NCBI GenBank assembly: GCA_037074705.1
Contig: CM073590.1
Location: 90,388,947-90,452,946 of the forward strand
Direction: 5' to 3'
Length of the DNA stretch: 64,000 nt
Origin: Zhengitettix transpicula
Taxonomy: Eukaryota; Arthropoda; Insecta; Orthoptera; Tetrigidae
Shown here: one piece after another, positions 45,936 to 59,826 of the stretch
How positions within the stretch are numbered: position 1 is the stretch's first letter
Layout of the letters: each line of letters starts with the position of its first letter
Made by a program: the position numbers and the translations under genes
The notes under the pieces: generated by a model
The model's database searches: none
Seen by the model: only the letters and a program-made list of their open reading frames with translations
Told to the model about the DNA's origin: nothing

Positions 45936-47204
45936 TACATACAACATACATTTAAAATTTCATTTCAGATCGTTTTGAAGATTCGTATCATTGGTTCTAG
46001 TTGTGGTGGAGGTTAATTTTTTTTATGAATTTAATATGTTTATATTTTATTGTTATACGATGTAGAATTGCACATTCCAAACGAAATGAAATTACGTATT
46101 TATTAGGCTATTAAGTCCTTTCAACTATGATAATCGTCTATAGATATTGTAAATTTTGTGTAATTATAATATAGGCTACATAAAGTCTAGAAATGATAAT
46201 CTACAAAAAATTTCTTATTTAAATGTTTGAAATTCCTGAAATCCTGAAAACTGATCTGATGAACCAGAATGTTTTACATGACTTTGAATTTAATGTACTG
46301 TTACTAGAGACGTTGAATGCTTTTTTTCAGTTCCCATGTTTAATATTAATATTCATTGTTCAAATTAATATCATCTGTCGATAATAATGCAATATTTTGT
46401 CCGAATTCGCGCTGTATTTACCTTAAAATTTCGTTACCTATGTAATATCATATTGTTATTCCTGCAATTTTCACACTATATCAAGTATTTTACCTCAATT
46501 TGCTACTTTTTCAGTCTTTAATTGTTTTACGAAATTAGGGCATTAAATGCCGAAAATATTTTTATTTTTAACATTTTGTTGACCGCGTTCGGCATACGAT
46601 TTATTCATTTAGTAACTATAATTCTATTATTTCTCCATATATAAATACATGTATAATTTTGGTTTCGCTGTTACTCGAATAATCCTTTGATATAGCGATA
46701 TTCAAGTCAAGAATTTATGGCGTAAAACAAGACAGCCATTCACATAAAAGAACTATCAAAGAAGATTGGGTAAATGCCAAGTTTTGTATGTTCTTATGAG
46801 ATGTAAAGATATAAATTACTCTGCGACACCTGGCAATAAGTCGATTAATCGAAAGCCAATTCAATGTATTATTGGAGTAACTCAAATCTTAAATTGTGTT
46901 GCATAAGTGATTATTGCTATTAAACCTATACTTCATGTGACAGTAAAGTAATTATTAAATTAAATAATAATAATGAGCTGATGTATAATTCACTGAGTAT
47001 CTGCGTGTGATAGAAGAGATTTTTATAAATTTAAGGTATTGATATATTTTTAGGAAACTTTTAACTATTGTACTCTAACCTGCAACAAGGCAAACGCCAA
47101 ATTCGCTTCGTATCCAAACTATGTCATTTATATTTAGACACGTTAAAAGTATTAAATTATTTAGAGTAAGTACATGACGTGTTAATTTTTGTTTTGAGGT
47201 GTAG
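45936..47204. other. AT-rich non-coding stretch
   Basis: Nothing recognised. Confidence 0.4.
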
Positions 47205-47467
47205 ACAGGCTATGTATAGGGTAATCCACATAGTGGTAACTCCCCTCTTATAGCATAGGAAAGGTATTTGAAAGGGGAGATGCGGAAGGGTAGAGTAAGG
47301 TAGCCAAGGGTTTACTAGGGCCCCCGGGCTATGGTTTAAGGATCCTACCCGGCAATTCGCCTAAAAGTGATGCAGGGAAAACCCTAGAAAAAACTGTATC
47401 AGGTAGGTCGGGCATTTGGTACTTGTCCCACGGTCTTCCGATGACGGGAGAGGGGTTATCTGTGGTG
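47205..47467 (-). repeat. Family A retroposon, 3' half only
   Basis: From ACAGGCTATGTATAGGGTAA to the GGGAGAGGGGTTATCTGTGG block. No T run precedes it, so the poly(A) tail has been lost or this is a secondary fragment. Confidence 0.8.
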
Positions 47468-50400
47468 TTACGAAGATGTTTTCGAGTAAATACTAACATG
47501 TAACGAATAGACTGTGAGTTATATGATACAATGTTTGTTGCAGCGATATTTATATATCTTCTGTAAAAGTGAATGAGCACTACGTATGTGTGGTGATTTT
47601 GGCAGTTTAGGTTGTTTATTTTAATGAGATATTTGACCATCCCAGCATAAAATAGAGCATTACTTCTTGAAGAAGTGTGCGATTAATCGTAACTTACGGA
47701 AATTTCTTCCGACAAGAGATAAATATTTTGTATAAACAACAGCTTAACATATTTTATATATATTTTTATAATTGCAAAAATATTTTTAAAGGTTGATATT
47801 TAACAACATTTTCTTTATAATTCATACTGTCGAAGCACGTCCTTTTAATTTTGCGGACATCTTTAAAGCAGATAAAACGTCCCAACAATAGCAAATCCTC
47901 CGGACAATTTAAAATAATTCTTTAGCAACTTGTAGAGTCAGATTTTTCATATACAACTTTAATGTCTATAGCCCTTGGGAAAAGTTATTGGCGTTTCCCA
48001 GGTGGGGGGACGAGGTATAAAGAAACGAGGAAAAAAACGCGATATTTTTAGATGTTATCATTGTGTTTAAGAAATATAATAACATACCGAAAGTAACCTG
48101 GAAAATGTCAAATGTGTAATGTCGCTAAGATCTTTCTGACGAAGAAAGGCGAACAAAGAAATATCTGACTTCAGGTATGGAATCAGAGGACTCCGCTTTC
48201 TATTTTCCTGAAATATTACCCTAAAATATGGAAGGTTATTTAAGTAAACATGAAAATTATTCAATCATGTAATTTATTATTCAATTGAATTTTAGTTGCC
48301 CTATCACCAGAACTTTTCTTTTAAGGATTGAGTTGGAATTATTATTTTTCATTTCAAACAGGACCTGGTACTTTACGAAGATAAACATGTATTAATTTAA
48401 TAACTTCAAAGTTTAATATAAAACTAATTCGTTTTTTGTATTTTTATATAATTTAAACTAATTTATATATTAATACCACCACAATATTAAGTTTCAGTTT
48501 AAAGATAAAGATAATCTGGAAAAATGAAAATTTGTATTTATAATTGCTTAAATATGTCATGTTGGGAATGAAATCGAAAAAAACTTAATATATATTAACA
48601 ATCATTATAAAACCACACCACATTTGCAGCTGGCATAATTCCTAGAGCAGTATTTATGAATAGTCTCTTATGTTCATAATAATTATTAATATGTTCAAAT
48701 CCAGTGAAATATAACCAGTGCCTTTATATTAGCGGAGACCGAATGTTTTGGCCACATAAACTAAATAACACATTTCCACTGACCTAAAATGACTTCTAAA
48801 ACATTAAGTCGCGTCTGAATGCAGGAACTGAATTAGTTTCTAGTTTCCGAGGAAACTATTTATAAATTTATGTTCCGTAATATGATCCCATTACCGTGGG
48901 AACAGGCAATGTGTTCTTACTTACTCTTGGTATTTACTAAGTGAAGCAAGAAAATGTAGTTACAGGAAATCAGTGTCTTGTTAAATTGGATTAGGCTAGG
49001 TAAGTACACCAGACTTACTTTACGTCGCTTACATCAATACAGATTTGAAGAATTCTGAACGCTGGGAATTATACAAGTGCCTAAAAGCGGATAACGCGCT
49101 TGGAATTGATTATGTGCGCAATGAAGGTTTTTACACTTTTGTATTCAGATACTTTATTATTATATGTAAAATGTATTACAGCCCACGCTAATGTTTTATT
49201 CTCTGAGCTTTAACAAATCAGCGTAATGTAGGAACTAAAAATCACAGATTCATAGTAATTAGTGGGCTAATATTATTTACATTTAATCTGTATCATTAAA
49301 GAAATTTAGAAAGATGTTTTGACCTTATTTACGAACAGTTTGAAAGTAAAACATAGTTCATAATTCCAACTACAATGTCTGTTTCACGTGAAATATTAAT
49401 TATCTATACACTATTTTTAGTGCATTTTAAATCTTCACAATTATGGAATTTTACCAATATGTCTTCTGAAGTTCTGAAAGAATTTAGTGATTTATTTGAG
49501 GAGAAGTGAACAGATTAGATCCATGTATGTATACTTCCACGCCAAGTTCTTACCGGACGCTCCTTACTAACATTACTGATCGAAACCTCAGAATATACTG
49601 TCTTTTATTGTCATTTATTTTTTCCTTCCTGCCTACATAATTGTTATTGAATTCTCTCTATATTAGTTCACCTCCAGATAATTTGAAATCTAAAAATTAA
49701 TATATCGAAATTATTAAAAAAAATTTCCTTTAGTTTTAACGGAAGGCTTAATTTTAGAAATCGCTGTCGTTTGAATCCTCAAAAATTACAACATCAAAGT
49801 TATTATTACATGTTTACATAGGTGATTTTATTGATAAATTGTGTATTTTTTTTCATCTGAAGTGTATCCTATTTCAAAACATTACATAAGCTCTCCTTAT
49901 TTGGTCGTTTCTGACGTGAATACAAACCTATATACCGCCTAATATCATGTGTTTTTATTCTCCAAACATCTTCTGCGTTTTTTTACAATGTCACTATAAA
50001 ATTAAATTTCCCTTACCTGTAATAAAAATATTTTATCATGTTCACCTGCGAAATCGTAACCATTATTGGAATGCTAGTCTAAAAAATATTTGTATCTAGA
50101 TGCGATAAACACGTTGAAGATAAAAATATTTCGGTTTCAAACAGAAAATAAACGATGAAAATGCAGTAATTTGAATTTAAAGTTAAAATTTGTTTTTAAG
50201 TTAATATTTTAGATTAACGTCGGTTTTATTACATGAAATAAAAAGTAGTTCATGAGTAATATCAGACAGTTTGATAACGTTTCGTTACCTATTTGTACCC
50301 TATAATTAATAATTATAATAAATTAGTGAAATTTGAAATTATAAATGTGAACTCAGTCTGGTTATGAAGAAAAGTTGCTTGATTTTCACATTTATAGAAC

Positions 50401-50594
50401 GTTCTGAGATTGGACTTACCTGTATTTTACTTTACCTTGTATTTGAGGTTGTTTTTATTCTCATTGTAACGCACGTTCAAATATGTTTTTATAGTTTATT
50501 TAAAGTTGATTTGGTACATATCATTAAAATATTGTCAAGTGAAAAGTTCGTTTTATTTGCTTGAGATCTACAATAATTTATTGAAGAGACAAAG
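47468..50594. other. AT-rich non-coding stretch
   Basis: No gene, RNA or shared repeat recognised in about 3.1 kb. Confidence 0.4.
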
Positions 50595-50818
50595 ACAGGC
50601 TATATATAGTGGCCACTTCCCTCTTATAGCATAGGAAAGGGACAGAAAGAGGGGATGCGGAACGGTAGAGCAAGGTAGGCAAGAGTTAGCTAAATCCCCC
50701 GGGCTATAGTTTTAAGGATCCTACTCAGAAAATCCTGATGCAGGGGAAACCCTAGAAAAACATGCATCATGTAAATCGACCATTTGGTACTTGTCCCACG
50801 CCCGCCCGATGGCGGGAG
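50595..50818 (-). repeat. Family A retroposon, diverged 3' fragment
   Basis: ACAGGCTATATATAGTGGCC, CCCTCTTATAGCATAGGAAA, CCCCCGGGCTATAG and ACTTGTCCCACGCCC follow the family order. The most diverged copy in the window. Confidence 0.75.
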
Positions 50819-51489
50819 TTTTAAATTGTGCCTGAGGGTGATAATGTGTGTACTATAATTGTTTAAATACTCTGAGAAAGTATATTTTTCAATTGTATTC
50901 TGCATGTTTTTGTTTCTGTTGATCGACATAACAATAATTTAGCGACTCCCCATGAATGCAGTACGAAAAAAACATTTGGAACGGAGTGTGTATTCGAGCC
51001 TAATTGAGTATGAAATAAGTAACTAACAAGTCATTATTTTCTCACAGTTTTCCCAACTCGAATATTTGCTTACCTTAATTGTTCTTCTTTTAGAGACGCA
51101 CATCATATTTTCAAGACTTATAATTTTTACTTACGAAATAATGTAGTTTATAACAAAAAAAAATGTTTGAGAGTCTCTATCGGGACAATTATAAAGATTA
51201 AAATTTTCAAACATACGATCGATATGGTAGCTGCCTGGCTTAAATCAATTAGAATGAAGTTACATATTCGAAATACAAAATTTTGGTCTGTATTTAACTT
51301 AATATTTAAATTTTTATTGTTTTCATTTTCTTAAATATGATGAATCAAATATATTATGTGGGTTTAACCTAATAGAATATTTTTTGTATTTACAAAAGTT
51401 ATTATAGTTCGGTACTTCTCATTACAAATTACGTGTTTTAAAGGACAAGAGAGATTTTGCGTAAATGTATTTCACCTGAAAAATAACTC

Positions 51490-52110
51490 GACGGAAAGCA
51501 CTGAACCTGGTGATGATGATGATATCATTGTTATTAAGGATGTGTATCCATTGCCGTTATAGGGCCAGAGGTCCTCTTCAGCATAGAGTTTGCTTCTTTA
51601 TTAATGACTAAACATTCTAGGTATTTATTATTTATTTTTTGGGTGGTGATCGATTCAGAATTATTTTTTATTGGTTTGGGGCGGTGAAAGTAATCCAAAC
51701 GGCATATTTCGATTTAAGCCTTTGTTTTTAACAAGTCTGGGATGGGACTATGGTGGGAAACTGTGTACTTTTGTTTTACGTTATTGATGATGACGTCTGT
51801 GAGATAAGAATATTTGAAATTAGGTTTCAGGCCAAATATTATAGAGAGATTAAAGGTGGATAGGACTTAAGAATTTTTTTATGGATTTGTGGCCGTAGGA
51901 TCCACGGAGATGGGAAGACGTTGTCGGATAACGTGGAAATTTAGATGGCGATGTTGTTGTAATAGGTTGATTCATGGGTACAGGAAAATGAAATGAAATA
52001 CAGAAGCGAAGGATTCTTCTTTCCAGGATCCTTAGTGATTAAAGGTGACGTGGTGGGAATGGAGTAGAAACGATGTGGCTATAGTCTATCGTCTGTCGCC
52101 ACTGACTTAA
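51490..52110 (-). other. Possible LINE 3' region with (ATC)n tail
   Basis: On the minus strand the segment is less AT-rich than its surroundings and ends in ATGATATCATCATCATCACC (51511-51530), the kind of short-repeat tail found on some non-LTR elements. Stops interrupt every frame and I recognise no domain. Confidence 0.2.
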
Positions 52111-52141
52111 AAAATGCGGCTGTCGGATCAATGGATAGGTT

Positions 52142-52400
52142 GACTACTACTACTCCTTGGCTCGACAGCCTTGTAAGGACCTTGGCCTACCGAGACGACT
52201 GTCAGACTGACATCTTTCATACACCACATTCTGGCATTAGGAGTGACACGTGGTCAGATTGTCGATTCTCCCTCAGCCTTCACCTCAGTTTGCGTGACCA
52301 GGACGAGCACAAACATCCCTGACCATGTCGTGATTCGAACCCGGATCCTCTGTGATGATAGGCACAGACACTGGCCAATACTTCACAATAAGCCGACAGG
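52142..52400 (-). repeat. tRNA-derived SINE
   Basis: Collinear with 34722-34967. Minus-strand B box GGGTTCGAATC at 52332-52342, a degenerate A box near 52370-52390, a body ending at CGACTGTCAGACTGACATCT and CTCGACAGCC, and a short TAG-repeat tail at 52144-52153. The frame at 52131-52322 is part of it. Confidence 0.8.
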
Positions 52401-52724
52401 TTGAGTTTTTAGTGTTTCATAAAATTGGCCAGCTATATTCGCACAAAACTGTTACTTTATATGCTCCATTTTGTTGATTTTTCTGTTGCATTCCGATCAA
52501 ATAAAGTGTAAAGAATTATTTTTGTGGGCTGGGTTTTTACGTTAAATCAAAAAATATTGACCATTAAAGAATTTGTAATAAGTGTATTACCATTAAGCAT
52601 GAAAAACTCTTATCTCAGGCACCTGTTGTTTTTACGTAGAAGAGATCTTCTGCCCGTACGAAAGACGTACTGCTATTCTGTGTTGTGTTCCTTGCTGTAG
52701 TTCTCGTACCGACGTCTTCGTATC

Positions 52725-53243
52725 TCACAGCCGGCAGAACGGGTTAACTGCAGTGATGACTTTTGTCAGGACCATTGCAAGGCGTCGACTCAGGGGTTGA
52801 GCACTGGCTAAGGCGTCGGCCTCCGAGATTGATTGCTGGCAAGCCGTCGTACTAAATTGTGTAGTGCTATTCTGTGAACTCTTCACTAACAAATTGTGGC
52901 CCTTTCTCACGACGATTCTGCCTCGGACTATATCAGATACGACAACTTGGAAAAGTTTACAGCACAACTCATGAGATTTGTAGATCGGTAACACTTAAAA
53001 CGTGTACACGTAACGCCATACGGAGCCTTCATAATCACATCCACCAGCTGCGGTGAGCGCAGAACAACTGTCCAGTTTCAAAAGCTTATCACCGTTCCCT
53101 CCATTATAGCCTCCCATTATTTTACTTTTTTCATTATTAGAAAACTTCGTCGAAATGTCAGTTTCACTAATTCTTCCATTGTTACAAGAGTTATAACACG
53201 CAGCTGCAGTTCCTTTCTCAACGATGGCCAACAGTTCTGTCAT
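52725..53243 (-). pseudogene. Unrecognised 172-codon frame with one internal stop
   Basis: From an ATG at 53241-53243 the frame runs 82 codons (MTELLAIVEKGTAAACYNSC... to WRYVYTF), meets a TAA at 52995-52997, and continues in the same frame for 89 codons (LPIYKSHELCCKLFQVVVSD... to NPFCRL) to a stop at 52725. Base composition is more balanced than in flanking DNA. I recognise no domain, signal peptide or transmembrane segment in it. A second frame just upstream (53439-53218) overlaps it but begins without ATG. It may be a broken host gene, a transposon piece, or chance. Confidence 0.25.
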
Positions 53244-53439
53244 GTTTAGGCCAACAATCGAGACAGGACACGAAAATTACTTGGATGGAAATATTAATCT
53301 CCTCCACCTCCACGCACACCTCGTCCAACATTTCACAGAAAACAACTCCCGGCATCCGTCCGCCAATGCACGATTTCGAATTCTCCAAACCACAGCAAAC
53401 AACACTACCGAGACAAAGCAAAACTAAACAAAAATACAC

Positions 53440-56400
53440 GCATTACAAAGGATATAATTGGAAAGTGAATATTTTAATCGAAAAGCGAAATTATTCGTCG
53501 ATCAGTTTGCAAAGGGAGAAACTATTTTCGTCTATAATCTATAAGAGCCGTACAAAACTTCCAAACGGAAGCCGAATCAGTAACTTGCGCTCACTTTTTG
53601 TGACCAGGAGTTTTAATTTATAAGCCGCTACATTACCTGAGGTAACATTTTAATCTTTACAATACTTTTATATTTGTGTGCTTTTATCTGTGAAAACATT
53701 GTCCTTATAATTTGTCCTTATATCGTGCATAATTTCTTCATGACCGAATCCATTTATCCGACCACATGGTAGAACATTTTGGGTCAAAATTTAATTTCGT
53801 GCTACTGAAATTATTTCCTAATCTCTGATGCGTAGCCTTTGCTTAACTCATCTCACGTGTCATCTGGAAATACATTCCACTTGCTTATGCAATAATATCT
53901 GTACGTTTGAAAGTCAGATTCTTATTTAGAAGGGAAGTCATGGCTCAGCTACCACAGCGACCACATGCTGCCAAATAACCAGCCACTGTCTGCGTGGCTT
54001 GTCCATCCATACTCGGCGAATTCCGGCGCGTCGCTAATTTCGTTAAGGCGCCTGTCCTAGGCTGAGAAGCAATCTCTGCCGGATATCTGCGCTACGCTAA
54101 CCGAGTTTGCCAAGTAACAATCTCGTTACATGTATGCATGAGATCCGGAACCAAGAGAAGGGGTGGAAGGGGAACCATTATTAATTCAACATCCACGCCA
54201 CCCCGAGCAGAGTCGCTGAGACGCAAGGAGGGGCCAGTTAGTCAGGAATTTCCCCTAACTTTAATTAAGACGGCGGCAGCGTCGCAACGGTGCAAGGTAA
54301 TTGCCATGATTGTACCTACGAGTCGTCCACAGGAATGTCCTCCGGCTACCGAAACATCAGCAAATCTCACTCTGTTAGCTCCATTCACGTTACTATGCTA
54401 AACAGCAGCCTCTTGTCTCTCACGGACTCGGAAAATTAAGGTTCAAGTTAAATAATTCTCTGTCTTCTGGATAAGAATATTGAGTAAAATTACTTAAATA
54501 TGTACACATATTATACTTACAAAAAATTGAAGAAATTGTTATACGGATTATTTTGTATTGTACGTGTCAGTCTAGGGTAAAGAAGATATATATTAATTTA
54601 CTTGTAAGAAGTTCCGAAAATTGTTAAATAGTTTACTTAATAAATTTTGTGTGTAAAGAATCAGAATTTAATATATTAAGAACCTTTCGTACCGAACCAA
54701 ATTGCAAAGGACGTTTGTTATTACTAATAACAGCGTACGTTCTGAGAAAACTTGTGTTAGACAAAATCTTACAGAATTTATTATTAATAAAAGCTATTAT
54801 TTTAAGCTGAACGCTCATGAACTAGTTATTAAAGTTCCAGATTATGATAAATATTAATAATATTTTATCCAATTTTTGTTCAAGGGAGGGTTCAATTACC
54901 AAAATGTTGAAAATTTCATTTTATAATGAATCAGAGGATTGGGTACATACGTAATTAATTTATTTAGATATCACAATAACCAGTCAACATACAACAATTA
55001 AATAAAAAATTTAATTGTCATTATAAACAGGTGCTTTTGGACCTTACAATTGACCATATTCATCTGAAAATGTTTACAAAAAGATGATTGGAAACACTAT
55101 TATAGTCGTAGGATCACGTTTCAAATCATATGCGTTCACATGCAGCCTGGAACAGCCTGGCTAAGTCAAGAAATAAAAATAAACCATTAGATGGTTCCAA
55201 CATACTTCGCACAGCCAAAAGCACCTACAGGTACGTCTAACCCCGGATGTAGACATTAATTTATTATATATGAACGATCGTAATGAGGCTTGATTGTTAA
55301 AAGAGTGTCTGCAAAAATATTGAGTAAAATAAAATGATGTGGTAGATATGTTAGTAATGTAACTATCGGTTATGTTGCATTTGCTTTTGGCTGCATCCTT
55401 TGTGCAGCCGCGTTATTGCTGTGCTGACGTCACGCTTATTAGCGATCGCGAATTTTCAAGTCATTTTCCTAGTGGCACTCGTGCAGGGTGGATAGCAATA
55501 AGTCTCCATGTAGAACTCAAGCGGTACGGAACTGAAAAGTTAAAAGGTTACGCAATTGTTCGAATTACAAGCCATTGAAGATCTTCGTTAGATTATACCA
55601 CGTCCTGTGTTGTGTTGAAGAATAAATTTATTTAAGAAAACTATTAAGTTTTCATAATTATTTCCAATAAAAAAATTATCTGTCGCATCATTCTTGAGAG
55701 CTTCGGAAGAGTTGCATGAGTCGGTGCATTGAAAGCAGCCTCGACTACATATTATCGTCAAAAAGTCCTGAGCAAAAACTGAGTCGAGGACAATCTTCTA
55801 TAATATATGATGTGTTGTTAAATATATTCATATACCTGTTCAATATAACATTGGGAAAAATATTTTTTGTGTGTAAAAAAAAGGCCGAATGTGAGTACCA
55901 TTTTTGATTTTATGACGATAGTTAACGGTTTTCCCGCCAGGTGGTTGTAATAGTAATGTATACCACTGGGACAAGACGGTTCTACAAGTGCTTCTACAGA
56001 ACTATTCAGTGGTGTACGAGTTAATCTAAACAGTTCAAACCCGTAAAGTCGCTAATAACTGTATATAATTACTTAACAACAATTAATCATTATTAAAATA
56101 AGTAATAACACATTAACTTTATTATAATATATAAATTATTTGTATATTATATCAGAGTTTTATTACTATTAACTGCACTCTCAATTTAACATTTCAGAAG
56201 CCATAGAGAAGATATTCTGCAATGCCAAAATTTCGTCATCGCGTTATAAAAAAGTGAATTAGTCATACATATTTAAAATAACTATTCTAAATAATTTATT
56301 CCTCTCCTAAGAAGTATTTGTATGTCATGTGTGCCGAATAGATACCATAAGTATGCGAAAAATGAAATAGAATGTAATAGCGTTCTGCAGAAGTAACCTA

Positions 56401-58760
56401 CAAGATTACGCCTAATCGAAACGTCTTCGATTTCATTTCTATGAAATGTATTTCTGTGAAATTGCACGAAAGTTAGTGATTAATCTATCTCTGTTCATTT
56501 TTGGTTAATTACTTGGATAGAAAAAATAGTATTGAATTCAGTTCTATTCTTTGTGATCAGTGTACGGAAATAATATTTTGATTCTCCAAATGCACTACCG
56601 ATTATATTTCTACAGTGTCATGAGTAAAACTGCTAATAATTTTTGCTGCTGCACATTTCGTAAACAGATAATGTGGTAGGGAATGCTGGTTTTCTTTCCT
56701 TGTTGTATAACATTTGTTCATTCCTGAAAGATCCTTTTTTATTCCAGAAATTTTCACGTTTTAATCTGATACTGTGCTACTTTATGACGACACCCATAAT
56801 CAAAATAATTCTGAGTCAGGTAATAGTTGAAAAATCGAAGTAACATCTATTTTATATTTGGGAATGGGACACTATCTTTTATATAAGGGACAATGATATA
56901 ATTTAAAATATATTATATAATTAATATATATATAATATGTATATATATATAACAGTAAATGTGGGCGTGACAAATTAATACACTAGAGCAGAATATTTTA
57001 CATTCGGTTAAACAACATTATCAAGTCAATAACATTTTGTTAGACAATAACTAACGTGAAGATATACTTTTGCATATTACTAAATTTTTCCCGTCGCGTT
57101 GTTGTTACTGTATCATTACTATACTGTGGATTCTGAGCAAGTTTCCAAACACTCGTTCGCCTTCCATTCCTGCAGCGTATTGAACTTCCGGAGCTGGTCC
57201 GTGGAATGACAATTGAGTTCTGCGCGCGTCAATGGCGACAAATGAGCTGGAGTGTAGAACAAGGCTTGTGGGATTGACTTGCCAATCAAACCGCCTATCC
57301 CCCACAAGACGTCTCACCCATCGCGTGTTTAATGTATTCAGCCGGAAATGAGCAGGGTTTAAAACTTAACCTTAGTAAGCATCGGTTTTACGAAACCAAG
57401 CAGTGGAATAGAATTAACTTAGAACGAAAGTGTTGAGGCGTCCAGACTAATTCGTATATACATATAAATTAATTATAAATAAATGGAGATAACTATTCTA
57501 AATTTTCAGGCTGTACAACCGCATGATATTAATGTTTAGTATCATTTAGAGAGATTGCTTACCCTGTTGTTTACTGAACGATAGGTAATTCAGGATTATT
57601 CCTTGCAGTAATCGGGTTAGTACTTTTAATTTCCGAAACCTCAGTTATTCTGGCTTACCATAAAATGACATACATTATTATAACTGTACTGAAATACAGG
57701 GCGAAAAATTATGACAAAAATGTTGACGTAAGTCATACAGCATTTAACCGGTATGACTGTCAGCACGAACGAATTATTGCTGTATACGAATACATATACC
57801 ATTTCAGCAAGCAGTAAAGAAAGTATAAATTTAAACTAAGACTAAATTGGAGTATAGAATACAAGCAATACGTCAATCAATTGTCTTTAAAACCTACAAT
57901 ATTTCTAGGTAACATAATTTATTCTCCTTTGAAAAGAAATACTGCCCAAATACCATCATCGAGTAGAATTTGTACCAGATACGTGCTTGAAAGTAAAGAT
58001 TTTCCCGAAATTGGAAGGTTTATTTATATTGTGGTTTAAGAAAGGAATTAAGAAGCACAAAAACATAATTTATAAAAATTGGCATTATTCAGAAGAATTA
58101 GGTATTTATTTAACAACTAAGAAAATTGAATGTAAATAAAAGTGAATAATTACAGGGTCGATTAATAAACTAAAATTATGATTTATAAAGAACTCTCCAG
58201 TTATTTAACGACTTTTCTCTTTCTAGGTTTAAACACTATTAACTCTTTCATTGCTAAAGCACAATTCATTTTTCGATTGCGAGTTTCCATCCTCGATACC
58301 TCGCTTCTCCTTTCTGTCTCTTTAACTACCTTCTGAGGCAATGATTTCTCCCGAAAAACAGTCGTATGCTTCATGCTTCTGAGAAGGTATTAGTCTAGCT
58401 CGGTAGAACAATTCCTGGAATTACCACTTTTTTAGCATTACAAATAACGGATCCACCCCATTAATCCCTCAAAAGTGGTACCTTTGTATATTTTAAATAT
58501 TTCAAATTGTCTTCATTACAAATATTTTAATTTAACTAACTTGTGATTAATAAATTTATCATTTTCAATACTTTATGCGTTTTAAATTACTTTTTCTTTC
58601 TAAGGCGATATATATAGTTTCACTTCCTTACTATGTTAAAATTTGATCTAAATTTATTCTTCCAACTAGTATTGTGTAAATACTCTTGCAGACACGTTGT
58701 TCGTCGTTCTATTTAGAATTGAAAACTTACTAAAGGTTTTCACTATCCATATATATTCTG
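53440..58760. other. Long non-coding region
   Basis: Mostly AT-rich. Patches of balanced composition at about 53940-54400, 55370-55590 and 57110-57330 hold frames of 60-87 codons that I cannot identify. An (AT)-rich microsatellite lies at about 56900-56955. No RNA gene or shared repeat seen. Confidence 0.4.
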
Positions 58761-58769
58761 CATATGGAA

Positions 58770-59013
58770 ATTATTAAAGGCCCACAAATCGACCCTGAGA
58801 AATAGTCATTTTTTTATTATAAAATATTAATTGATAATGTAAATTGAAATTTATTTGCCTTAATAACTTTTGCAAAATTTAATTGTTTCTTTGTAATAAA
58901 TTTTAAATGTTTGTTTAAACTGCTTGTTTTACGTTGCATATTATTGAACGCACAATTACTGCATAATTGTTTGCTCCAACATACCGTTTATTAAAATGTA
59001 AGAAATTACTACA
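58770..59013 (+). mobile_element. 3' end of a diverged LTR
   Basis: Contains CGACCCTGAGA (58790-58800) and ends GAAATTACTACA, immediately followed by a primer-binding-site-like sequence. The 5' boundary cannot be placed; it may reach back to about 58.1 kb. Confidence 0.5.
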
Positions 59014-59016
59014 AAT

Positions 59017-59036
59017 TGGCGTCATTAACTTGTGGC
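59017..59036 (+). promoter_or_regulatory. Primer-binding-site-like box of the older LTR
   Basis: TGGCGTCATTAACTTGTGGC, and the following 25 bases (TTTGTAAATCGAATAATTG) resemble the leader at 59926-59955. An older element of the family was thus interrupted by insertion of the element at 59089. Confidence 0.55.
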
Positions 59037-59148
59037 TTTCTTTGTAAATCGAATAATTGTAATTTAACCGATTGACCAATATATATATTGTAGTAATTAG
59101 TAATTAATCCATTGTTATAATTGCAAAGTAAGGAACTCATTATTAGAC

Positions 59149-59157
59149 TATATAAAG
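59149..59157 (+). promoter_or_regulatory. LTR TATA box
   Basis: TATATAAAG in ACTATATAAAGCATAC, 60 bases into the LTR; TATA-like sequences occupy the same place in the LTRs at 7931, 34711 (minus), 7890 (minus) and 63403. It would direct transcription of the element starting about 25-30 bases downstream. Confidence 0.75.
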
Positions 59158-59615
59158 CATACACCGCGACAAAGCTGGCGGCGAGTCAATAGAACCATTG
59201 TTGAGATATACGCAGTCAAAATTCTACGAGACGAAGAGACACACAGTCAACGAGGAGAGACGAGTGTAGTTGGAAGTCAGACGCGGGCAAGTGGTTCATC
59301 GAGTAAAGTTTGGACATATAATTCGATCAAGTAAAGGTTACAGGAAAGTTTCTCAATAAGTAAAGCCACAAACAGTAACCTAATAGTTTCCTGCCGCAGT
59401 AAAAAAACTCAATAAGTAAAAAGAGACCGTCACCGATGTCATCGAGAGGAAGTTGTTAACAATCCATCTAACCATTAATCCGGAAGGAGTTGCAGTTTCC
59501 AGTTTCCAGAGAAGAGACCCAAAAGTTTCGACAAGTGCTTTGTAACCAATTTAAATTCAGTGATATCCCCAAAAACGTGTGCACAGAAAACCCCAAAATT
59601 GAGACCTGGTCGGCC

Positions 59616-59621
59616 GTAAGT
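59616..59621 (+). promoter_or_regulatory. Conserved splice-donor-like site in the LTR
   Basis: GGCC|GTAAGTA. The same GTRAGT occurs at the same position in LTRs at 8494, 28663, 30765 and 63928 (plus) and, on the minus strand, at 7205-7210, 34134-34139 and 41265-41270, although the surrounding sequence varies between subfamilies. A T-rich tract followed by TTAG at 60147-60150, just before the protein start codon, is a possible acceptor. Confidence 0.5.
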
Positions 59622-59826
59622 AAAAGAACTCTAAATTTATTTGTAAACCATTTCATTAAGATACGTCAGATCGTTCTTCAATTATTTTCTTTTCTTTAAT
59701 TATTTCTTTTCTTTAATTGTTTTGTTAGATAATATAAAATTCAAGTCACCCATTTATCAAACTCAGTCGGTAGAGCATGAAATTTTAAATATTAATGTGT
59801 AATTATTTTATATTATATTATTTGTT

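Noticed and set aside
55372..55578. 68-codon frame with a hydrophobic start (MLHLLLAASF) as a small secreted peptide
   Set aside because: Only the first 20 residues support this; no cleavage-site context, repeats or homologue recognised, and no promoter or splice evidence.
57105..57317. Overlapping minus-strand frames in a balanced-composition patch
   Set aside because: Two frames overlap with unrelated content and neither has a recognisable domain or splice signals.
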